Part shown: positions 59,071 to 64,000 of the stretch, piece by piece | Layout: each line of letters starts with the position of its first letter | How positions within the stretch are numbered: position 1 is the first letter of the stretch | NCBI RefSeq assembly: GCF_003202285.1 | Contig: NZ_MASW01000001.1 | Location: 992,001-1,056,000 of the forward strand | Direction of reading: 5' to 3' | DNA length: 64,000 bases | DNA from: Prauserella muralis | Lineage (GTDB): Bacteria; Actinomycetota; Actinomycetes; Mycobacteriales; Pseudonocardiaceae | Notes under the pieces: model-generated | What the model was told of the DNA's origin: nothing | Databases searched by the model: none | The model's input: the letters and a program-made list of their open reading frames with translations, nothing else | Made by a program: the position numbers and the translations under genes

Positions 59071-59843
59071 GTGCTCTGCTCACTGTGGACGGTCTGCGCC
59101 TGACGACAGGGCCGAGCACGCTCGTGGACGACGTGTCGTTCCACATCGGACCAGGCGAGCGGGTGGGCCTCATCGGCGCGTCGGGCTCGGGCAAGTCGCT
59201 CACCGCCTCGGCGATCATGGGGCTGCTGCCCGAGGAGATCACCGCGTCCGGCTCCGTGCGGCTCGATGGGCGGCAACTGCTCGGCGCGCCGGAGCGGCAG
59301 CTCTCCCGGCTGCGTGGCAAGGACATCGCGATGGTGTTCCAGGAGCCCATGACGGCGCTGAACCCGGCGATGCGCGTCGGCAGGCAGGTGGCGGAGGCCA
59401 TGCGGCTGCACCGCCGCATCGACCGCGGGGCCGCCCTGGCCGCCGCGGTCGAGTTGCTCGACCGGGTGCGGCTGCCCGAGCCGGAGCGCATCGCGCGGGC
59501 CTATCCGCACCAGCTCTCCGGCGGGCAGCGGCAGCGGGTCGTGCTCGCCATCGCGCTGGCGAACGACCCGGCGCTGCTCATCTGCGACGAGCCGACCACG
59601 GCGCTGGACGTCACGGTGCAGGCCCGCATCCTGGACCTCATCCTCGCCGGAGTGGGCGAGCAGGGCGGCGCGCTGTTGTTCATCACCCACGATCTGGCCG
59701 TGGTGGCGTCGGTGTGCGAGCGCGTGCTCGTGCTCGAACAGGGGCGCATCGTCGAGTCCGGCCCGGTGCGGCAGGTGCTCGGTGCGCCGCGGCACGAGTA
59801 CACGAAGCGGCTGCTCGCGGCGTCCACACTGGAGGCGTCGTGA
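59067..59843 (+). CDS. ABC transporter ATP-binding protein (DppD/OppD type)
   Basis: 258 residues. Walker A GASGSGKSLT, signature LSGGQRQR, Walker B LLICDEPTTALD and the switch histidine in ITHDLAVV are all present. It is shorter than typical DppD because the C-terminal oligopeptide-type extension is missing. It works with the next ATPase as a heterodimer. Its 3' end lies in the first copy of a 35-bp direct repeat. Confidence 0.95.
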
Positions 59844-59935
59844 GCGACAATCCGCGAAGCCATGCTCACGAGAGCCGACCGGGTGCGGGTGTCCCGCAGA
59901 ACACTGGAGGCGTCGTGAGCGACAATCCGCGAAGC
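59826..59935 (+). repeat. 35-bp direct repeat duplicating a ribosome site and start codon
   Basis: The 35 bases 59826-59860 recur at 59901-59935, a 75-base (25-codon) offset. Each copy holds GGAGGCGTCGTGAGCG, that is, a Shine-Dalgarno site plus GTG start. The first copy also encodes the end of the preceding ATPase. Confidence 0.93.
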
Positions 59936-60733
59936 GAATCGGTGGTCTCGGTTCGGGACCTGTGGCGCACCTACCGGCGGCCGCGCACCTCGCTGTTCGG
60001 GCCGCGGCCCGAGGTGCACGCGCTGCGGGGCGTCTCGTTCGACGTCGCACGGGGCAGCCGGTTCGGCATCGTCGGCGAGTCCGGCTCGGGAAAGTCCACT
60101 CTGGTCCGGCTGCTGGCGGGACTCGACCGGCCGAGCGCGGGCGAGATCTCCTTCGACGGCAGGCGAATCGACACGCTGCCCGAACGGCGGCTCGGCTTCC
60201 TGCGTTCGCGGCTGCAGGTCGTGTTCCAGGACCCGATGGGTTCGCTCGACCCGAGGATGCGGGTCCGCGACATCATCAGCGAGCCCCTCGGCAGGCAACC
60301 GGGTCGCTTCGAGCGCGTGCGGGAGCTGCTGGAGGCGGTGGACCTGCCCGCCGACGCGGGACGGCGCTATCCGCACCAGTTCTCCGGCGGCCAGCGGCAG
60401 CGCATCTCCATCGCCAGGGCCCTGGCTCCGCGGCCAGGGGTGCTCGTCGCGGACGAGCCGGTGAGCGCGCTGGACGTGCTCGTGCGCGCGCAGATCCTCG
60501 ACCTGCTGGCCGATCTCGTCGAGCGGTACGCGCTGACGATGGTGTTCGTCTCGCACGACCTGGCCGTGGTGCGGCACGTGTGCGACACCGTGGCCGTGAT
60601 GCGCCAGGGAGAGATCGTCGAGCAGGGGCCGGTGCGGGACGTCTACGGCGAGCCCCGGCACCCGTACACGCGGGAGTTGATCGCGGCGGCGCCGAGCCTG
60701 TCCGCCGCGCTGTCCGGACCAGAGGAGGGCTGA
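59840..60733 (+). CDS. ABC transporter ATP-binding protein (DppF/OppF type)
   Basis: 297 residues from GTG 59840 (four-base overlap with the previous gene) or 272 from GTG 59915. Both starts are preceded by the same GGAGG because of a 35-bp direct repeat, and the longer form carries VSDNPRS twice. Walker A GESGSGKSTL, LGR/SGGQRQRIS (FSGGQRQRIS) and Walker B VLVADEPVSALD are intact. It closes the transporter. The SDR gene starts four bases after its stop codon. Confidence 0.94.
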   Translation: MSDNPRSHAHESRPGAGVPQNTGGVVSDNPRSESVVSVRDLWRTYRRPRTSLFGPRPEVHALRGVSFDVARGSRFGIVGESGSGKSTLVRLLAGLDRPSAGEISFDGRRIDTLPERRLGFLRSRLQVVFQDPMGSLDPRMRVRDIISEPLGRQPGRFERVRELLEAVDLPADAGRRYPHQFSGGQRQRISIARALAPRPGVLVADEPVSALDVLVRAQILDLLADLVERYALTMVFVSHDLAVVRHVCDTVAVMRQGEIVEQGPVRDVYGEPRHPYTRELIAAAPSLSAALSGPEEG

Positions 60734-60736
60734 GGC

Positions 60737-61510
60737 ATGGACTACGAGAAGCTGTTCCGCCTGGACGGCCAGCGCGCCGTCGTGCTGGGCGCGGGCGGCG
60801 GAATCGGCAGGGAGGCCGCGCGGGCGCTCGCCGCGCAGGGGGCCCACGTCGTCTGCGCGGACCGCGACACCGCGGCCGCCGGGGAGACGGCGAGCCTGGC
60901 AGGGGCCTCCGCCGAGGCCTACGAGATCGACCTGCTCGACCAGGACGCCGTGCACCGGGCAGCGCGGGAACTGGGCGAGCTGGACACGGTCGTGCTCACC
61001 GCGGCGGCGAACGTGCGCAAGCGGCTGCTCGACTACAGCCGCGAGGAGTTCGACCGCGTGCTGGCGCTGAACCTCGGGGCCACGTTCGAGACGCTGCGCG
61101 CGTTCGGCAAGGGCATGACCGAGCGCGGGCGCGGCAGCATCACGGTGTTCTCGTCCATCCGCAGTCTCCTCGTGGAGCCGGGCCAGGGGCCGTACGCGGC
61201 GACGAAGGCGGGCATCGTGCAGCTCGTGCGCACGGCCGCGGCCGAGTTCGGGCCGTCGGGGGTGCGGGTGAACGCCGTCGCGCCCGGTGTGGTGGAGACG
61301 CCGCTGACGGAACCCATCAAGGCCGACCCCGCGTGGTACCAGGCCTACGCGGACAAGAGCGCGCTCGGCCGGTGGGCGAAGGCCGGCGAGCTGGCCGGTG
61401 CGGTGGTGTACCTGTCCTCGCCCGCGGCGAGCTTCGTCACCGGCTCCGTGCTGTTCGTCGACGGCGGCTGGACGGCGGTGGACGGCCGGTACTCACCGCC
61501 CGGCGCGTGA
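60737..61510 (+). CDS. SDR-family oxidoreductase
   Basis: 257 residues. Rossmann motif GAGGGIG, catalytic Ser in FSSIRS, Tyr-x-x-x-Lys in YAATK, and C-terminal VTGSVLFVDGGW. The position in the transporter operon suggests that it oxidises or reduces the imported compound or its product. The NAG motif is replaced by TAAANV, a mild deviation. Confidence 0.92.
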   Translation: MDYEKLFRLDGQRAVVLGAGGGIGREAARALAAQGAHVVCADRDTAAAGETASLAGASAEAYEIDLLDQDAVHRAARELGELDTVVLTAAANVRKRLLDYSREEFDRVLALNLGATFETLRAFGKGMTERGRGSITVFSSIRSLLVEPGQGPYAATKAGIVQLVRTAAAEFGPSGVRVNAVAPGVVETPLTEPIKADPAWYQAYADKSALGRWAKAGELAGAVVYLSSPAASFVTGSVLFVDGGWTAVDGRYSPPGA

Positions 61511-61523
61511 GGGCGGCAGTGCC

Positions 61524-62906
61524 ATGGCGGAGCTGACGGAGCTGACGGCGACCGAGCTGGTGGCCGGGTACCGCGCGGGCACGCTGTGCCCCGTGGAGGT
61601 TACCGAGGCCGTCCTCGCCAGGATCGAGCGGCTGGAACCCATGCTGTCCGCTCTCTACGCGCCCGACGCCGAGGTCGCCAGGGCGGCGGCCCGCGCGTCG
61701 CGGCGGCGGTGGCAGTCCGGGGAGCCGCTCGGGCCGCTCGACGGCATCCCGGTGACGCTCAAGGAGAACATCGCCACCCGGGGCACGCCGACGCCGCTCG
61801 GCACGGCGGCCACCGAGCTCACCCCTGCCGCGGAGGACGCACCCGCGGCGGCGCGGGTACGCGAGTGTGGCGGCGTGCTGCTGGGCAAGACGACCATGCC
61901 CGACTACGGGATGCTCACGTCCGGCCTTTCGAGCTTCCACACCGCCACCCGCAACCCGTGGGACCGCGCGTGCACGCCCGGCGGATCGAGTGCGGGCGCC
62001 GCCGCGGCGGCCGTCGCCGGATACGGGCCACTGCACGCGGGCACCGACATCGGCGGCTCCATCCGGCTGCCCGCGGGCTGGTGCGGGATCGTCGGGTTCA
62101 AGCCGAGCTTCGGCCGCGTGCCGGTGTTCCCGCCCTATCCCGGCCGGGTGGCGGGGCCGATGACCAGGACCGTCGCCGACGCGGCGCTGTTCATGAGCGT
62201 GCTCGCGCTGCCCGACGCGCGCGACCACCTGTGCCTGCCGTTCGAGGAGATTCCCTGGCTGGACGTGGAGCGCGACCCCGCGGGGCTGCGCGTGGGCGTG
62301 CAGCTCGATGCGGGGGTGGGGCTGGCCGTCGACGGGGAGATCCGCGCGGCGGTGGAGGACGCGGCGCGGCGGTTCGAGGCCGTGGGCGCGTTCGTGGAAC
62401 CCGTGCCGCCGTTTCTCACCAGGGAGATGCTCGACGGGCTCGACCGGTTCTGGCGGGCACGTTTCGCCGTCGAGTTCGCGGAGCTGCCGGCGGAGCGCCG
62501 CGCGCGGATCCTGCCCTACATCGCCGAGTGGGTGGCCGGGGGAGCGGGGCTGACCGGCGAGCAGGTGTACTCGGGCTTCGCGCAGATCGACGCGATGGCG
62601 GTCGCCGCGCTGCGGGCCACCGGCGGCTTCGACGTCGTGCTCGCACCGACGTGCCCCGTGCGGGCGCCCGCGTTCGACCAGCCGTCGCCGACCGGGGACC
62701 CGGCGCGGCCGTTCGAGCACATCGCGTTCACGGTGCCGTACAACATGTCCGGCCAGCCCGCCGTGTCGCTGAACTGCGGCTACACCGCCGACGGCATGCC
62801 GATCGGCCTGCAGATCTCGGGCCGCCGCTTCGCCGACCTCGCCGTGCTGCGCGCGGCGGCGGCGTTCGAACGCCTCCGCCCTCCCCAGCGCCCCTGCCCG
62901 CTCTGA
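61524..62906 (+). CDS. Amidase (amidase-signature family)
   Basis: 460 residues from ATG 61524. The Ser-cisSer-Lys triad is visible: Lys in VTLKENIA, cis-Ser and Ser in the glycine-rich PGGSSAGAAAA and GTDIGGSIRLPA. DGIPVTLKEN and GFKPSFGRVP are standard. It hydrolyses a carbon-nitrogen amide bond, plausibly of the imported substrate. Last gene of the plus-strand operon. Its stop codon is one base before the 21-bp tandem repeats. Confidence 0.94.
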   Translation: MAELTELTATELVAGYRAGTLCPVEVTEAVLARIERLEPMLSALYAPDAEVARAAARASRRRWQSGEPLGPLDGIPVTLKENIATRGTPTPLGTAATELTPAAEDAPAAARVRECGGVLLGKTTMPDYGMLTSGLSSFHTATRNPWDRACTPGGSSAGAAAAAVAGYGPLHAGTDIGGSIRLPAGWCGIVGFKPSFGRVPVFPPYPGRVAGPMTRTVADAALFMSVLALPDARDHLCLPFEEIPWLDVERDPAGLRVGVQLDAGVGLAVDGEIRAAVEDAARRFEAVGAFVEPVPPFLTREMLDGLDRFWRARFAVEFAELPAERRARILPYIAEWVAGGAGLTGEQVYSGFAQIDAMAVAALRATGGFDVVLAPTCPVRAPAFDQPSPTGDPARPFEHIAFTVPYNMSGQPAVSLNCGYTADGMPIGLQISGRRFADLAVLRAAAAFERLRPPQRPCPL

Positions 62907-62990
62907 CCCGCGAGTCCTGCGCTCAGGCCCGCGAGTCCTGCGCTCAGGCCCGCGAGTTCTGCATTCGGGCCCGCGAGTTCTGCGTTGGCG
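62907..62990. repeat. Four 21-bp tandem repeats at convergent gene ends
   Basis: Copies start at 62907, 62928, 62949 and 62970, each beginning CCCGCGAGT[C/T]CTGC. The period of 21 bases is seven codons. The last two to three copies encode the C-terminus (QNSRARM-QNSRA) and provide the stop codon of the LLM-class gene. Confidence 0.93.
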
Positions 62991-63981
62991 TGGCCAGCTC
63001 GGCCAGCCGCGTGTAGGAGTCGAGCATGCGCTCGCGGTCGTAGGTGCTCATCGTGACCAGCAGCTCGTCGGCCTCCGTGCGGGAGACCAGGGTGGCCAGC
63101 TCGCCGGCCACCTCCTTGGCGGTGCCGTGGATCTGTCCCCGCAGCGACTCCTGCAGCAGCCGGGCCTCGCGCGGCGTGGGCTCGGGCAGCTCGCCGGGCG
63201 GGCGCAGCGGTGGGAACACGCCCCTGGTGCGGGCGTGCACCATCGACCACGCCTCGGGCAGCAGCAGCTCGCGTGCCTCGGCTGTCGTGTCCGCCACGGC
63301 GACGGCGCTGGACACCACGACGTACGGGCGGGGCCACAGTGCCGACGGCCGGAACCGGGCGCGGTAGCCCGCGATCCGCTCGGCCGCCTTGCCGAGCCCG
63401 CCGATCGGGGCGATGACCAGCGCCAGGCCCAGCTCGGCTGCGAGGTCGGCGCCCGCGCCGGTGGCGAGCACGAAGGCGGGCACCCGCAGGCCCTCGGCCG
63501 GGATGCCATGCACGCCGGGATGCACCCGCTGCTCGCCGGTGAAGTAGCCGAGCAGCTCGCGGATCTGGTCGCCGAACCGGTCGGCGGCGTCCTTGTCGTG
63601 CCCGAGCGCGCCCCGCACACCCGCGGTGAAGCCGACGGAACGGCCGAGCCCCAGGTCGATCCGGCCGGGGTAGAGCGCCTCCAGCACGCCGAACTGCTCG
63701 GCGACCACGAGCGGCTGGTGGTTGGGCAGCATCACGCCGCCGGTGCCGACGCGCATGCGGGAGGTGGCACCGGCGACGGCGGAGGCGAGCACGGTCGGCG
63801 CCGATCCGGCGACACCCGGCACGCTGTGGTGCTCCGACACCCAGAACCGGTGGTAACCGAGCTCCTCCGCCTGCCGGGCGAAGCGCACGGTGTCGCGCAG
63901 CGCCGCGGCGGGCTCCTGGCCCACCCGGGTGCTCGAGCGGTCGAGAACGGAAAGCGGAACCGGCACCGGCTGCGTGCTCAC
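62944..63981 (-). CDS. LLM-class flavin-dependent oxidoreductase
   Basis: 345 residues from GTG 63981. Luciferase-like TIM barrel with PLSVLDRSS at the start, YHRFWVSEHH and GVMLPNHQPLVVAEQFG, followed by RIDLGLGR. MsnO8-type members of this group use FMN or F420. The last 12 residues come from the 21-bp repeat and are probably not part of the fold. The upstream end is close to the window edge, so the partners are not visible. Confidence 0.92.
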   Translation of the reverse strand: MSTQPVPVPLSVLDRSSTRVGQEPAAALRDTVRFARQAEELGYHRFWVSEHHSVPGVAGSAPTVLASAVAGATSRMRVGTGGVMLPNHQPLVVAEQFGVLEALYPGRIDLGLGRSVGFTAGVRGALGHDKDAADRFGDQIRELLGYFTGEQRVHPGVHGIPAEGLRVPAFVLATGAGADLAAELGLALVIAPIGGLGKAAERIAGYRARFRPSALWPRPYVVVSSAVAVADTTAEARELLLPEAWSMVHARTRGVFPPLRPPGELPEPTPREARLLQESLRGQIHGTAKEVAGELATLVSRTEADELLVTMSTYDRERMLDSYTRLAELATPTQNSRARMQNSRA

Positions 63982-64000
63982 GTCCAGTGCAACGCGGCCA

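Noticed and set aside
62907-62990. CRISPR array
   Set aside because: The units are contiguous 21-mers without spacers, and no cas genes are present.

Overview
The window is high-GC actinobacterial DNA. Gene content and order point to the Pseudonocardiales, the broad group that holds Amycolatopsis, Saccharomonospora and Prauserella; this placement is inferred from gene families and synteny, not from a search. From about 36 kb to 52 kb it carries the conserved origin-proximal block known from Mycobacterium: a cyclophilin, a rhomboid protease, a PH-domain protein, crgA, a sortase, a glutamine amidotransferase, pknB, pknA, pbpA, rodA, pstP, fhaB, fhaA and tRNA-Leu(CAG). In that synteny tRNA-Ala(TGC) normally sits just upstream of the cyclophilin region. 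Here a tRNA-Ala(TGC) lies at the left edge, and about 26 kb of foreign DNA follows it.

Region 1 (about 54-26120) is an integrated element. On its left are a large serine recombinase reading antisense into tRNA-Ala, a small acidic protein, a replication-relaxation protein, two repeat-rich noncoding stretches, an XRE regulator with a Nudix-like C-terminus, and a divergent primase-polymerase-like gene. A palindromic operator lies between the last two. Then comes the cargo: a tightly overlapping plus-strand cassette (6975-14273). It encodes DUF4254, a kinase-kinase-nucleotidyltransferase fusion, a phosphoribosyltransferase, a GT9 glycosyltransferase, an APH-like kinase, an SDR, a histidine phosphatase and a TylF-like methyltransferase, with a Nudix gene facing it. 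This looks like a pathway for a modified nucleotide or sugar-nucleotide product and is the best candidate here for an undescribed system. Next is a four-gene type I restriction-modification operon headed by an unusual HTH/degenerate-methylase protein. Opposite it are an RmuC-like coiled-coil protein and a DUF6933 protein. A DUF2637 (Spd-like) gene and a small zinc-ribbon gene close the element. No TraB/FtsK translocase is visible.

Region 2 (26.1-27.6 kb) is a scar: a lipase lacking its 5' end and a TIGR03086-type protein lacking its 5' end are fused back to back, followed by what looks like a sigma-factor start fragment. Region 3 (27.6-35.97 kb) holds a PadR-GyrI regulator with a palindromic operator, an epoxide hydrolase divergent from a WYL regulator, and a minus-strand operon of STAS, CheB, STAS/HATPase and CheR-PAS proteins.

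Region 4 (36-52.2 kb) is the core envelope and cell-division block. PknB, PknA, PbpA, RodA, PstP, FhaB and FhaA form one nearly gapless minus-strand operon. Region 5 (52.2-64 kb) contains tRNA-Leu, a PLP-dependent trans-sulfuration-type enzyme, a thioester-domain surface protein ending in LAQTG (a fitting substrate for the class E sortase encoded 13 kb upstream), and a FadR-type regulator. The regulator diverges, across a TGGTCCGACCA operator, from a peptide/nickel-type ABC transporter operon with an SDR and an amidase. An LLM-class flavin oxidoreductase ends the window; its 3' end is built from a 21-bp tandem repeat.
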